In this document: positions 1 to 8,070 of the stretch, piece by piece | Numbering within the stretch: position 1 is the first letter of the stretch | How the letters are laid out: the number at the start of each line of letters is the position of its first letter | Source of the DNA: Leucobacter sp. UT-8R-CII-1-4 | GTDB taxonomy: Bacteria; Actinomycetota; Actinomycetes; Actinomycetales; Microbacteriaceae | Length of the DNA stretch: 64,000 nt | Reading direction: 5' to 3' | Assembly: GCF_030010235.1 (NCBI RefSeq) | Contig: NZ_JASCRS010000001.1 | Coordinates: 992,001-1,056,000, forward strand | The notes under the pieces: generated by a model | Seen by the model: only the letters and a program-made list of their open reading frames with translations | Databases searched by the model: none | Told to the model about the DNA's origin: nothing | Program-made: the position numbers and the translations under genes

Positions 1-617
1 ATGAGACTGGTTTTGTCTGCTCCGCTTGGCTCGCCAACCGTCGCGGTACGTGCGACCAGCACAAAGCGGGTGACAGCGTCTGGGTTTTCGGCGATGCCCT
101 CAGCGAGCACCTTCACGTCATAGTGAGCTTCGATGCCTGGGGGTGCGATAGCCGCGTCAACGCCCTTAGCCTCGTTGAAAATGTCGGCTGCGGCCTGCAC
201 ATTCGAAGTGGCTGGCAGGTGGTGATGAGCTGGCAGTTTTTCGTCAAGCCATTTGCGGCACTGACCGTAGGCGACCGGGTGCCCCGCAATCACGTCAACC
301 TGGTCGAGTGTGGTGCCCGGCCGAGCGACCAGCACAAAGCTCACCGGCACCAGGTATTCACCAATAATCTGCAAACCGGGAATGGTTGCGAGCGCGTCTT
401 GCGCAACTGTCACGCCGCCATCAACTGAATTCTCAATTGCGATCATGGCCGCGTCACTTGCGCCGGTAACCACATCGTTGAGTGCTTCGCCAATGTTGGC
501 GACGGGCTTCCACTCTTGTCCCTGAGCCTCTGGCACCTGCCGCAAAGCCGCCTCGGTAAAGGTGCCTGCCGGGCCCAGAAAGCTGTAGCGACGGAGCGGT
601 GCAGGCGTTGAGGACAT
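1..617 (-). CDS. pheA: Prephenate dehydratase, C-terminus cut by window edge
   Basis: Reading the minus strand from an ATG at 617 gives an open frame to the left edge. It begins MSSTPAPLRRYSFLGPAGTF and contains the prephenate dehydratase signatures FLGPAGTFTEAAL near the start and IENSVDGGV around residues 70-80. The enzyme converts prephenate to phenylpyruvate in phenylalanine synthesis and acts in the cytoplasm. About 205 residues are present. The family is usually 280-320 residues, so the end of the catalytic domain and the ACT regulatory domain lie outside the window. A TACGAT box sits 7 nt before the ATG, so the transcript is probably leaderless. The gene follows pgm on the same strand with a gap of about 30 nt. 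Confidence 0.93.
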   Translation of the reverse strand, partial: MSSTPAPLRRYSFLGPAGTFTEAALRQVPEAQGQEWKPVANIGEALNDVVTGASDAAMIAIENSVDGGVTVAQDALATIPGLQIIGEYLVPVSFVLVARPGTTLDQVDVIAGHPVAYGQCRKWLDEKLPAHHHLPATSNVQAAADIFNEAKGVDAAIAPPGIEAHYDVKVLAEGIAENPDAVTRFVLVARTATVGEPSGADKTSL

Positions 618-624
618 GCGAATA

Positions 625-630
625 ATCGTA
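625..630 (-). promoter_or_regulatory. Putative -10 box of pheA (leaderless)
   Basis: TACGAT on the minus strand lies 7 nt before the pheA ATG, which would put the transcription start at or next to the start codon. It overlaps the gap after pgm, so pheA may be transcribed independently. Confidence 0.5.
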
Positions 631-649
631 GTCCCTTCTTGACCTTGTA

Positions 650-2302
650 TCAGCTTGTTACGGCGGCAACCAGCTCTTGCGCTGCCTGCTGCACAAGAGC
701 GAGGTGATCCGCTCCCCTAAATGATTCTGCGTACACCTTCATTACGTCTTCGGTTCCGCTCGGCCTCGCCGCAAACCATGCGTGCTCAGTCTGCACCTTC
801 AAGCCTCCGATGGCTGCCCCATTGCCTGGTGCGTTCACCAGCACAGCAGTGATCGGATCGCCGGCAAGTTCTGTCTCGGTAACATCTGCGGGCGAGAGCG
901 CTGCGAGAGCTTTCTTCTGCGCGGGGGTCGCTGCGGCATCGACGCGTTCGTAGACCGGTGCACCAAATGTTTCGGTCAGTTCACGGTAGAGCTCACTCGG
1001 CGATTTACCGGTGACGGCCTGAATTTCAGCGGCCAGCAGCGCAAGCAGAATTCCGTCTTTGTCGGTGCTCCACGCGCTGCCGTCAAAACGCTGGAATGAG
1101 GCACCCGCACTTTCTTCACCACCAAACACCACGCTGCCATCACTCAGCCCAGGCACAAACCACTTGAAACCAACCGGTACTTCAAGCAGTCGCCGTCCGT
1201 GTTTCGCTACTACTCGGTCGATAATTGCTGAAGAGACAAGTGTCTTACCAATGCCCGCTTCTTTTGGCCAGTCGGGGCGGTGAGTAATCAGATAATCGAT
1301 CGCGACAGCGAGAAAATGATTGGGATTCATCAAGCCTGCGTCGCGAGTAACGATGCCGTGCCGGTCGGCGTCGGCGTCGTTGCCGGTCACAATGTCAAAG
1401 TCTTTACGATATTCGGCGACGGTTTGCATCACTTGGGCCGACGAAGGATCCATTCGAATCTTGCCGTCCCAGTCGAGGTGCATGAACGCCCACTGTGGAT
1501 CGATGCCGCTGCCAAGCACGGTGAGGTCGAGGTCGTAATGATCGCGAATGGCTGCCCAGTAGGCTTCGCTTGCGCCACCGAGCGAGTGCGCACCAATACG
1601 CACTCCTGCTTCACGAATCGCTTTCATATTGATCACGCTGCCGAGGGCCCTCACGTATTCGCCGACATAGTCGTATGTAAGCGCTGCCTCGTGTGGTTCG
1701 TCTGCCGCGGCGAGGGTGTCACGCCATTGGCCACTCTCAAGCAATTCGTTTGCTCGCGCCGCGATCCATGAGGTCGCGTCGGTGTCAGCCGGTCCGCCGT
1801 GTGGCGGGTTGTATTTAAATCCGCCGTCACGGGGCGGATTGTGGCTTGGCGTGACCACGATTCCGTCGGCCCGTTCAGCCGCATCGAGCGTCAGGTGTTC
1901 GTTGTGGGCGAGGATCGCCCGGCTGAGTGCCGGTGTCGGCACAAAATTGGCGGCTTCGCCCGGTGCTGCACTCGGCAGTACCACCTTTACACCCATTGCG
2001 ATGAGCACGCTCTTGGCGACCCGAAGCGCTGGCAGCGAGAGCGCGTGAGTGTCGCCACCCAAGTAGAGCGGCCCAGCAATGCCCTGCGCTTTGCGATACT
2101 CAGCGATCGCCTGGCTCATGGCGGCAATGTGCGCCTCGTTAAATGACGCGCTGAGCGAGCTGCCACGGTGGCCAGATGTACCAAACACAACGCGCTGTTC
2201 AGCTTGCGTTGGATCTGGAACTATCTCGGTGAAGGCAGCCAAAAGTTGGTGAACATCAATCAAGTCGCTCTGCTCTGCTTGGAGCCCGGCCCGTTCATGC
2301 AT
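650..2302 (-). CDS. pgm: Phosphoglucomutase (alpha-D-glucose-phosphate specific)
   Basis: This cytoplasmic enzyme interconverts glucose 1-phosphate and glucose 6-phosphate, linking glycolysis to glycogen and wall-sugar synthesis. The catalytic phosphoserine loop is TPSHNPPRDGG and the metal-binding loop is DADADRHG. An early FGTSGHRGS motif, a GGEESAG sugar-binding loop and a C-terminal RPSGTEDVMKVY phosphate-binding loop are all visible. The frame stays open upstream to 2446, but that extension would overlap the next gene's start and promoter and has no family-like sequence. The ATG at 2302 gives 550 residues, the usual length of the family. The stop lies about 30 nt before pheA. Confidence 0.95.
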   Translation of the reverse strand: MHERAGLQAEQSDLIDVHQLLAAFTEIVPDPTQAEQRVVFGTSGHRGSSLSASFNEAHIAAMSQAIAEYRKAQGIAGPLYLGGDTHALSLPALRVAKSVLIAMGVKVVLPSAAPGEAANFVPTPALSRAILAHNEHLTLDAAERADGIVVTPSHNPPRDGGFKYNPPHGGPADTDATSWIAARANELLESGQWRDTLAAADEPHEAALTYDYVGEYVRALGSVINMKAIREAGVRIGAHSLGGASEAYWAAIRDHYDLDLTVLGSGIDPQWAFMHLDWDGKIRMDPSSAQVMQTVAEYRKDFDIVTGNDADADRHGIVTRDAGLMNPNHFLAVAIDYLITHRPDWPKEAGIGKTLVSSAIIDRVVAKHGRRLLEVPVGFKWFVPGLSDGSVVFGGEESAGASFQRFDGSAWSTDKDGILLALLAAEIQAVTGKSPSELYRELTETFGAPVYERVDAAATPAQKKALAALSPADVTETELAGDPITAVLVNAPGNGAAIGGLKVQTEHAWFAARPSGTEDVMKVYAESFRGADHLALVQQAAQELVAAVTS

Positions 2303-2410
2303 ACCTACAGTTTGCCAGCTAAGTAACAATGCACTAACGCCCCTTGTATCCGACGGCTGTAGCAAAGATAGGCTGGGGCCAATACTCAACACACACACTG
2401 GAATGGTGAA

Positions 2411-3139
2411 ATGACTGGTCAGATGCCTGAAAACGATGCGGTTCACGACACCGAGGGTGCCGCAACGGCTCCTTCAAAAAAGAAGGTTGTGCTCTTTAGC
2501 GTTTTCGGCGCCGTGATTGTCATCGCGCTGCTCGTCTGGGTGCTCGTCACGCAGGTGTTCGCGGGCGATACCAACGAGGTCACACCACCAAAACCGGTCA
2601 CGACTACGAAACCGACCAAACCAACCACCGAGCCGGAAAAGCCGGCTGCTCCGATTGTGCTGCCCAGTTGCGAGGCACTGAACCCGCAGGAAGCCGCAAT
2701 TGATGCCGAAGCTCGCGCCCGCTACGCGGCAATGGAACATGATCCGCTTTCAGAGGTGACACCCTTCCAGAAATTCCCTGACCAGTTTGGGCCAGCGGCT
2801 GTCGATGCGCTTTCAAGTGCTGTGCAGTCTCGCGAGTGCGTCTACGTTCGCAATCTGGAAACCTTCCTCGCCACCGCGTTGATGGAAATCCGCGAGGCCG
2901 ACAAGGATGCCTTCCTTGAGAAACTGCGCGCCGATAGTGACTTTGTTGAAAGCACCGTAGACGGCGCGACCGTGTTCACATGGAAACAAGTATCTGACGA
3001 AGGCCACTGGGACGAATCAAACACTGTGCATGCGTTCATCGGAAATGTCTGGTACGCGAGCTTTGGCCCGTGGCCAGTCGAAGATTCGCTGCCAACCTCG
3101 ATCGCTTCAATCCGCGCCGCGAACCCGACACTTCCCTAA
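2411..3139 (+). CDS. Membrane-anchored protein with Pro/Thr stalk, paralogue 1 of 3
   Basis: I do not recognise a named family. The 242-residue protein has a short charged cytoplasmic N-terminus ending in a KKK cluster, one membrane helix at about residues 26-48 (VLFSVFGAVIVIALLVWVL), then a Thr/Pro/Lys-rich stalk (TTKPTKPTTEPEKP) and an outward domain of about 160 residues. Two cysteines in the outer domain (SCEALNP and RECVYV) are conserved in all three paralogues and could form a disulfide. The conserved C-terminus is IRAANPTLP. It lies first in a tandem array of three, suggesting co-transcription. The topology is an inference from hydrophobicity; the function is unknown. Confidence 0.85.
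   Translation: MTGQMPENDAVHDTEGAATAPSKKKVVLFSVFGAVIVIALLVWVLVTQVFAGDTNEVTPPKPVTTTKPTKPTTEPEKPAAPIVLPSCEALNPQEAAIDAEARARYAAMEHDPLSEVTPFQKFPDQFGPAAVDALSSAVQSRECVYVRNLETFLATALMEIREADKDAFLEKLRADSDFVESTVDGATVFTWKQVSDEGHWDESNTVHAFIGNVWYASFGPWPVEDSLPTSIASIRAANPTLP
2558..2646 (+). repeat. 89-bp identical DNA block shared with paralogue 2
   Basis: This stretch, coding the end of the membrane helix and the Thr/Pro stalk, matches 3335-3423 base for base by eye, whereas the flanking outer domains differ widely. This points to recent duplication or gene conversion confined to the stalk. Confidence 0.8.
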
Positions 3140-3178
3140 TCGATAGTTGATCCGAAACAGCCTGAAAGATTTCAACTC

Positions 3179-3919
3179 ATGACCGATCAGTTCCCGAGCG
3201 AAGAAACCCCTGAGACTGCTGCTGGTCAGCAGCCCTCACCAGCTACCGCGTCAAAAAAGAAGGTCTGGATCTTCGCGGGTATTGGCGCAGTTGTTGTTGT
3301 CGCCCTGCTGATCTGGGTGCTCGTCACCCAGGTCTTCGCGGGCGATACCAACGAGGTCACACCACCAAAACCGGTCACGACTACGAAACCGACCAAACCA
3401 ACCACCGAGCCGGAAAAGCCGGCCGCACCGATTGTGCTGCCCAGCTGCGAAGCGCTGAATCCAGATGGATATGCTGCTGGGCTTGAAGTTACCAAACGTT
3501 ATGCGGAACAAGGCATGACAGACGTCACTACGGGTGAGACCGACTTTTCAAAGTTCACACTCCGTTTTGGGCCAGCAGCACAGGCTGCTCTTGACGAGAC
3601 GATTCAATCACAAGCCTGCATCTACCCGATACACAGCGAGGCGTTCTCACTGAATTACACCTCCGAACTGCCCAGCGCGGCGCAACAGACACTGATAGCA
3701 GCGCTCAGTGCCGACGGGGATTACGTCGAGAGCACCGTCAACGGCGCAGCTGTCTACACCTGGCACAACCCCGAATTCGACGGCGCGTATACATCAACTT
3801 TCACCGTTCATGTCTTCCTCGGCGATGTCTGGTTCGCCAGTTCCGGTCCCGCAGTGGAAGACCTCACGACGGCGCCCGCACTCGCAGCAATCCGCGCCGC
3901 AAACCCGACGCTGCCTTAA
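3179..3919 (+). CDS. Membrane-anchored protein with Pro/Thr stalk, paralogue 2 of 3
   Basis: This 246-residue paralogue has the same plan as its neighbours: a hydrophilic N-terminus rich in Glu/Thr/Gln, a KKK stop before a single membrane helix at about residues 28-50, the stalk TTKPTKPTTEPEKP, and an outer domain containing SCEALNPDGYAAG and QACIYP. It closes with IRAANPTLP. The ATG is preceded by a purine-rich TGAAAGATTT ribosome site and lies 39 nt after the stop of paralogue 1. Its outer domain is closer to paralogue 3 (GYAAGLEVTKRYAEQGMT is nearly the same there) than to paralogue 1. No enzyme motif is visible; function unknown. Confidence 0.85.
   Translation: MTDQFPSEETPETAAGQQPSPATASKKKVWIFAGIGAVVVVALLIWVLVTQVFAGDTNEVTPPKPVTTTKPTKPTTEPEKPAAPIVLPSCEALNPDGYAAGLEVTKRYAEQGMTDVTTGETDFSKFTLRFGPAAQAALDETIQSQACIYPIHSEAFSLNYTSELPSAAQQTLIAALSADGDYVESTVNGAAVYTWHNPEFDGAYTSTFTVHVFLGDVWFASSGPAVEDLTTAPALAAIRAANPTLP
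3335..3423 (+). repeat. 89-bp identical DNA block shared with paralogue 1
   Basis: Second copy of the stalk-coding block at 2558-2646. The third paralogue carries only a diverged version, with an inserted IK in the stalk. Confidence 0.8.
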
Positions 3920-3957
3920 TTAGTTGAGGCACACAACCATCTGAAAGGTGTCGTCTC

Positions 3958-4701
3958 GTGAACGAGCAGTTCCCAAACGAAGATACCCCTGAGACTGCTG
4001 CTGGTCAGCAGGCCCCACCACCTACCGCGTCAAAAAAGAAGACCTGGATCTTCGCCAGCATCGGTGCCGTTGTCGTTATCGCACTGCTGGTCTGGGTACT
4101 CATCACCCAGGTCTTCGCAACTGACAGCGAAGAAACGGCTCCACCCAAGCCCACCACCACAACAAAACCGACCATCAAACCAACCACCGAGCCGGAAAAG
4201 CCAGCTGCCCCAATTGTGCTGCCCGACTGCGAGGCATTGAACCCTGAGGGCTATGCTGCTGGGCTTGAAGTTGCCAAACGTTATGCGGAACAAGGCATGA
4301 CAGGCATCACTGCGGGAGAGGGCGACTATGAAAAATTCCCGCTCCTCTTTGGACCAGCTGCACAGACTGCGATTGAGCACGCCACTCAATCTCGGGCCTG
4401 CTTGTATCCATTCAATAGCGAGAGCTTCCTGATGAGTTCCGTGGCTGAGTTACCAAAAGACGCGCGAGATGCGCTTGAGCAAAGCCTCAAAGCTGATAGC
4501 GATTTTGTACGGAGTGAAGTGAACGGCGCAGTGGTCTTCACTTGGCACAATACAGAATTCAGCGGATACCGGCTCCAGTCCTACACCGTTCACGCCTTCC
4601 TCGGAGATATCTGGTTCGCGAGTTCGGGCGAAGATGATTCCGCCCCAACTACCGAAGCGGCTATCGCAGCAATCCGCGCCGCAAACCCGACGCTCCCCTA
4701 A
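3958..4701 (+). CDS. Membrane-anchored protein with Pro/Thr stalk, paralogue 3 of 3
   Basis: The third copy is 247 residues, starting at a GTG preceded by GAAAGG about 9 nt upstream and 38 nt after paralogue 2. It has a single membrane helix at about residues 29-52, a stalk TTTKPTIKPTTEPEKP, and an outer domain with DCEALNPEGYAAGLEV and RACLYP that ends IRAANPTLP. The stalk has diverged from copies 1 and 2. The set resembles families of small actinobacterial membrane proteins with a secreted domain and variable binding faces, but I cannot assign one. No signal-peptidase or lipobox motif is seen, so the protein probably stays anchored by its N-terminal helix. Confidence 0.85.
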   Translation: MNEQFPNEDTPETAAGQQAPPPTASKKKTWIFASIGAVVVIALLVWVLITQVFATDSEETAPPKPTTTTKPTIKPTTEPEKPAAPIVLPDCEALNPEGYAAGLEVAKRYAEQGMTGITAGEGDYEKFPLLFGPAAQTAIEHATQSRACLYPFNSESFLMSSVAELPKDARDALEQSLKADSDFVRSEVNGAVVFTWHNTEFSGYRLQSYTVHAFLGDIWFASSGEDDSAPTTEAAIAAIRAANPTLP

Positions 4702-4762
4702 TTACTGAGAACCAGCTGCCACGCGCGGGTATTCGGGCTACCCTCCGTTTACCCGCGCCGCG

Positions 4763-4768
4763 TAGTCT
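4763..4768 (+). promoter_or_regulatory. Putative -10 box of the HAD hydrolase gene (leaderless)
   Basis: TAGTCT lies 6 nt before the ATG at 4775. No ribosome site is visible between them. Confidence 0.5.
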
Positions 4769-4774
4769 GAACAT

Positions 4775-5578
4775 ATGAGCAAATCACCTGCTGAACTGGG
4801 AAACCCACGGGCCCACATCGAATGCTGGCTCACCGATATGGACGGCGTGCTGGTGCACGAGGACCGCGCGATTCCCGGCGCGGCCGAATTGATCAAGCAC
4901 TGGACAGACACTGAGCAGCCCTACCTGGTGCTCACCAACAACTCGATTTTCACCGCACGCGACTTGAGTGCGCGCCTGGCCGCTTCGGGTCTCAACGTGC
5001 CCGAAGACCGCATCTGGACGAGTGCACTCGCAACCGCGGCGTTTCTCACCCAACAGAAGCCAGGTGGCACCGCGTTTGTGCTTGGCGAGGCAGGCATTTT
5101 GACAGCGCTGCACGACGCTGGTTTTGTGATGACCGAGACCAACCCTGACTTTGTGGTGGTTGGCGAGACACGCAACTACTCTTTCGACGCGATCACCAAA
5201 GCGATCCGTCTCATCAACAATGGCTCGCGCTTCATCTCGACGAACCCCGACGCCACCGGACCAAGTCCAGAGGGCCCGCTGCCGGCAACCGGCGCCATCA
5301 ATGCCCTGATCACCAAGGCCACCGGCAAGCTGCCATACATCGTTGGCAAGCCAAACCCGATGATGTTCCGCTCAGCGCTCAACAAGATTGGCGCTCACTC
5401 GCACAACACCGCGATGATCGGCGACCGCATGGACACCGATGTGGTCGCGGGCATGGAAGCTGGCCTGCACACGATTCTTGTGATGACGGGCATCAGTGAT
5501 CCAGCTGAAATCGAGAAGTTTCCGTTCCGTCCAGAAGAGGTGCTCGGATCGGTCGCTGAGCTGCTGCCTGCGAAGTAG
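4775..5578 (+). CDS. HAD-IIA family hydrolase (NagD-like phosphatase)
   Basis: This 267-residue cytoplasmic protein is of the NagD/p-nitrophenyl phosphatase type. HAD motif I is TDMDGVLVHE (nucleophile Asp and acid Asp), motif II is LTNNS, the motif III lysine is in GKPNPMMF, and motif IV is IGDRMDTDVVAG. The family dephosphorylates sugar phosphates, nucleotides or metabolite-damage products; the substrate cannot be read from sequence. The last turn ILVMTGISDP is also typical of the family. It stands alone, with its own -10 box, and ends at a strong hairpin shared with the convergent permease gene. Confidence 0.92.
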   Translation: MSKSPAELGNPRAHIECWLTDMDGVLVHEDRAIPGAAELIKHWTDTEQPYLVLTNNSIFTARDLSARLAASGLNVPEDRIWTSALATAAFLTQQKPGGTAFVLGEAGILTALHDAGFVMTETNPDFVVVGETRNYSFDAITKAIRLINNGSRFISTNPDATGPSPEGPLPATGAINALITKATGKLPYIVGKPNPMMFRSALNKIGAHSHNTAMIGDRMDTDVVAGMEAGLHTILVMTGISDPAEIEKFPFRPEEVLGSVAELLPAK

Positions 5579-5583
5579 TTTGC

Positions 5584-5630
5584 TTTCGGGCGCTGGATCG
5601 CACTCGCGTGTGCCGATCCAGCGCCCGAAA
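5584..5630. terminator. Bidirectional hairpin between convergent genes
   Basis: Perfect 17-bp arms (TTTCGGGCGCTGGATCG at 5584-5600 and its complement at 5614-5630) enclose 13 nt. It sits just after the HAD gene stop and just after the permease stop on the other strand, with A/T at both feet, so it can serve both genes. Confidence 0.8.
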
Positions 5631-5642
5631 TGCCGCGTTGTC

Positions 5643-6452
5643 CTACTTCGAACGAAACTTTCTCCAAGCCATCTGGCCCACGATAAAGAGCAGGTACACC
5701 GAGAACGCGATATTGCCCCAGAACGGGTCAATCAACCCGGCAAGCACGCTGCTGAATGGCACGCAAACGCAGGCAGAAAAGCCAACGATTGCTGCCGCAC
5801 GCATGTCAACGTTCTGTCTGCGGAAGTTTCCGATGGTTCCAGAAATCGAGCCGGGAATCATCATCAGCAGCGAAGTGCCCTTTGCGATCAAGTCGCTTGC
5901 GCCAAAGAAGAACATCAGAATTGGCACCACAACAATGCCACCACCGACGCCAAGAATGCCCGAGAGCACACCCGTCACAAAGCCGGTAACAACCAGCAAT
6001 GATCCAAGCAGCAAGTCGATCGTGATCACGTCATCGCGTTGCGGCACCACAAACCAGAGGCTTACAATCACGACGAGCAAAAAGCCCATGAATGCCCACT
6101 GAATCGCGTTCACGGGAAGTTTTACGAGCAGGTGAGTACCCACCTGAGCGCCGACGATGATGCCAACGGCCAAAAGCAGGGCCGCAAACCAGTCAACGTT
6201 TCCCTGGATCGCGTAAGTTGTCGCACCAACAATTGCGGTCGGCAAGATCGCGGCTACCGAGGTACCAGCCGAAAGCTTTTGCGGCATGCTCAACCAAATA
6301 GCGAGCGCCGGCACAATAATCGTGCCGCCGCCAATGCCGAATAGCCCCGAAAGTAACCCTCCGGCGAGGCCAACCAGAATGAGCGCGAGCGCGCTCGGAC
6401 GTGCTGTCTGATTCATCATTCCCCCTAGTGAGTCACCCGGGGCAACACTCAC
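5643..6452 (-). CDS. Sulfite exporter TauE/SafE family permease
   Basis: An integral membrane protein of up to 269 residues with about eight hydrophobic segments and the glycine-rich repeats GLLSGLFGIGGGTIIVPAL (N-terminal half) and GVLSGILGVGGGIVVVPIL (C-terminal half) that define TauE/SafE. Members move sulfite, sulfonates or other organic anions across the cytoplasmic membrane; the substrate is unknown here. Two starts are plausible: a GTG at 6452 preceded by AGGTGAGG, or the double ATG about 35 nt later preceded by AGGGGG. The gene reads away from pyrE with a 19-nt gap, so they may share a transcript. Confidence 0.9.
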   Translation of the reverse strand: MSVAPGDSLGGMMNQTARPSALALILVGLAGGLLSGLFGIGGGTIIVPALAIWLSMPQKLSAGTSVAAILPTAIVGATTYAIQGNVDWFAALLLAVGIIVGAQVGTHLLVKLPVNAIQWAFMGFLLVVIVSLWFVVPQRDDVITIDLLLGSLLVVTGFVTGVLSGILGVGGGIVVVPILMFFFGASDLIAKGTSLLMMIPGSISGTIGNFRRQNVDMRAAAIVGFSACVCVPFSSVLAGLIDPFWGNIAFSVYLLFIVGQMAWRKFRSK

Positions 6453-6471
6453 CCGAGCCTCACCTGATGCG

Positions 6472-7026
6472 TTACTGCGGGTCGAGACCCAGGTCGTTCA
6501 AGCCGATTGCGTAGCGGTACTCGTAGCCGGCTTCTTCAATGCGGGCTTTTGCGGGCGCCTGGCGATCAACCACTACGGCCACACCGGCCACGATTGCGCC
6601 GACCTTTTCGAGCGCTTCGATTGCCTGAAGCGGTGATCCACCGGTGGTTGAGGTGTCCTCGACCACGATGACGCGCTTGCCCTCAAGGTCTGGGCCCTCA
6701 ACTTGGCGACCACGACCATGATCCTTTGGCTCCTTGCGTACTACGAACGAATCGTAGGTCTTGCCGCGCGCAACACCCTGGTGCATGATGGCCGAAGCAA
6801 TCGGGTCTGCCCCCATGGTGAGTCCGCCAACCGCGACAACACCGTCAACATCCTCGATTAGGTCGAGCATGACCTGGCCGATCAGTGGAGCAGCACGGTG
6901 GTCAAGGCTCAGCTTGCGCAGGTCGATGTAGTAGGTCGCCTTCTTTCCGCTCGTGAGCGTGAAGTCGCCGTGAAACACCGCCTCGGAGGTGATCAGGTCA
7001 ATGAGTTGTTCGCGAGCGGTAGTCAT
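6472..7026 (-). CDS. pyrE: Orotate phosphoribosyltransferase
   Basis: PyrE joins orotate to phosphoribosyl pyrophosphate to make orotidine 5'-phosphate in pyrimidine synthesis. The PRPP-binding loop VIVVEDTSTTGGS lies at about residues 120-132, preceded by the family motifs TSGKKATYYIDLRK and VGGLTMGADP. The ATG at 7026 gives 184 residues, the normal size, and has a TAGACT box 7 nt upstream. The frame remains open to 7101, but that would run through this promoter and nearly meet the divergent sirtuin start. It is away from other pyr genes here. Confidence 0.95.
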   Translation of the reverse strand: MTTAREQLIDLITSEAVFHGDFTLTSGKKATYYIDLRKLSLDHRAAPLIGQVMLDLIEDVDGVVAVGGLTMGADPIASAIMHQGVARGKTYDSFVVRKEPKDHGRGRQVEGPDLEGKRVIVVEDTSTTGGSPLQAIEALEKVGAIVAGVAVVVDRQAPAKARIEEAGYEYRYAIGLNDLGLDPQ

Positions 7027-7033
7027 AACCTCA

Positions 7034-7039
7034 AGTCTA
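7034..7039 (-). promoter_or_regulatory. Putative -10 box of pyrE (leaderless)
   Basis: TAGACT on the minus strand, 7 nt before the pyrE ATG at 7026. It settles the short start over the longer open frame. Confidence 0.55.
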
Positions 7040-7090
7040 TAGACCGAGCGCTGGCAGCGAACGTCGAGGACTCTGCCGCGGCACCCGGCG

Positions 7091-7096
7091 TAGGCT
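7091..7096 (+). promoter_or_regulatory. Putative -10 box of the sirtuin gene (leaderless)
   Basis: TAGGCT lies 6 nt before the ATG at 7103 in the divergent gap with pyrE. Confidence 0.5.
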
Positions 7097-7102
7097 GACA
7101 AT

Positions 7103-7945
7103 ATGCACGAAGCGGATCGTCTTCAGTCTGAAATCATCAGCCTCTCGGGGCTCTTTGAGCTTGGCCCGGCTGCCCTGCTCACCGGAGCCGGGGTGAGTAC
7201 TGATTCGGGCATTCCCGACTATCGCGGTGCTGGCACTCCACCTCGCACCCCAATGAGTATCGCTCAGTTCACGGGCGATGATGCCTACCGGCGCAGGTTC
7301 TGGGCTGGTGCGCGAGTTGGCGCGCTCGGCCTGAGCGGAGTGCAGCCGAACGCGGGCCACCGCGCGATCGCAACGCTTGAGCGCGACGGTCGGCTGAGCG
7401 GTGTGATCACTCAAAACGTGGACGGTTTGCACGCTGCCGCTGGCACTTCTAATCTTGCCGAACTGCACGGCAATGGTGCGACCATTCGCTGCGTGCCTGA
7501 GGGCCATCGCTTCAGCCGCGCTGAGGTGCTTACCTGGTTCGATGTGGCAAACCCGGGTTTTGCTGACCGCAATGCTGGCGCAAAGATTACGCCGGACGGC
7601 GACGCTGATGTTTCTGATACTGCTGGCGTTCGAGTGCCGGTCTGCCCCGCATGCGGCGGCATGTTGCGACCAGATGTTGTCTATTTCGGCGAGCATGTGC
7701 CTGTCGACGTGTTCGCCCATGCTGAACGTATCGTTGCCGCGGCCAGTTCACTGATCGTTGCTGGCTCGTCTCTCGCGGTGAACACCGGCATCCGGCTGGT
7801 GCACCGTGCTGAGCAGCGCGGTTTGCCGATCGCCGTGATCAACCGTGGTGCTACCCAAATTGATCAGCGCGATTCGGTGAAGGTTCGGATCGATGGCGGT
7901 GCCAGTGAGGTGTTCATGGCGCTCACTGAACGCCTGGGCGCATAG
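7103..7945 (+). CDS. Sir2-family NAD-dependent protein deacylase
   Basis: This 280-residue protein has the NAD-binding GAGVSTDSGIPDYRG motif at about residues 29-43, the TQNVDGLH motif with its catalytic His in ELHGNG, and the later GSSLAVNTG and NRG motifs of sirtuins. It removes acyl groups from protein lysines using NAD. The zinc module is unusual: the second pair CPACGG is normal, but the first is C-V-P-E-G-H instead of CxxC, so a His may replace one cysteine ligand or the site may be altered. About 45 residues lie between the pairs, longer than usual. The gene is divergent from pyrE and convergent with the ferredoxin reductase gene. Confidence 0.92.
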   Translation: MHEADRLQSEIISLSGLFELGPAALLTGAGVSTDSGIPDYRGAGTPPRTPMSIAQFTGDDAYRRRFWAGARVGALGLSGVQPNAGHRAIATLERDGRLSGVITQNVDGLHAAAGTSNLAELHGNGATIRCVPEGHRFSRAEVLTWFDVANPGFADRNAGAKITPDGDADVSDTAGVRVPVCPACGGMLRPDVVYFGEHVPVDVFAHAERIVAAASSLIVAGSSLAVNTGIRLVHRAEQRGLPIAVINRGATQIDQRDSVKVRIDGGASEVFMALTERLGA

Positions 7946-7998
7946 TCTCAGACGCTGCCGAGGCTAGCGCTGCGATAGCGCGACAGCGCGTGAGAGAC

Positions 7999-8045
7999 CT
8001 GCGTTCGGTGAGACATTCTTGAAGAACATCTCCTACCGAACGCAG
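7999..8045. terminator. Hairpin between convergent sirtuin and ferredoxin reductase genes
   Basis: Perfect 11-bp arms CTGCGTTCGGT (7999-8009) and ACCGAACGCAG (8035-8045). The loop itself contains the palindrome TTCTTGAAGAA (8016-8026). There is no long T run, so its role as terminator rests on position between two convergent stops. Confidence 0.6.
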
Positions 8046-8070
8046 ATTCCTCGCCGAACCTCGGATACGG

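Noticed and set aside
2303-2446. N-terminal extension of phosphoglucomutase
   Set aside because: Would overlap the next gene and its promoter; family length is met from 2302.
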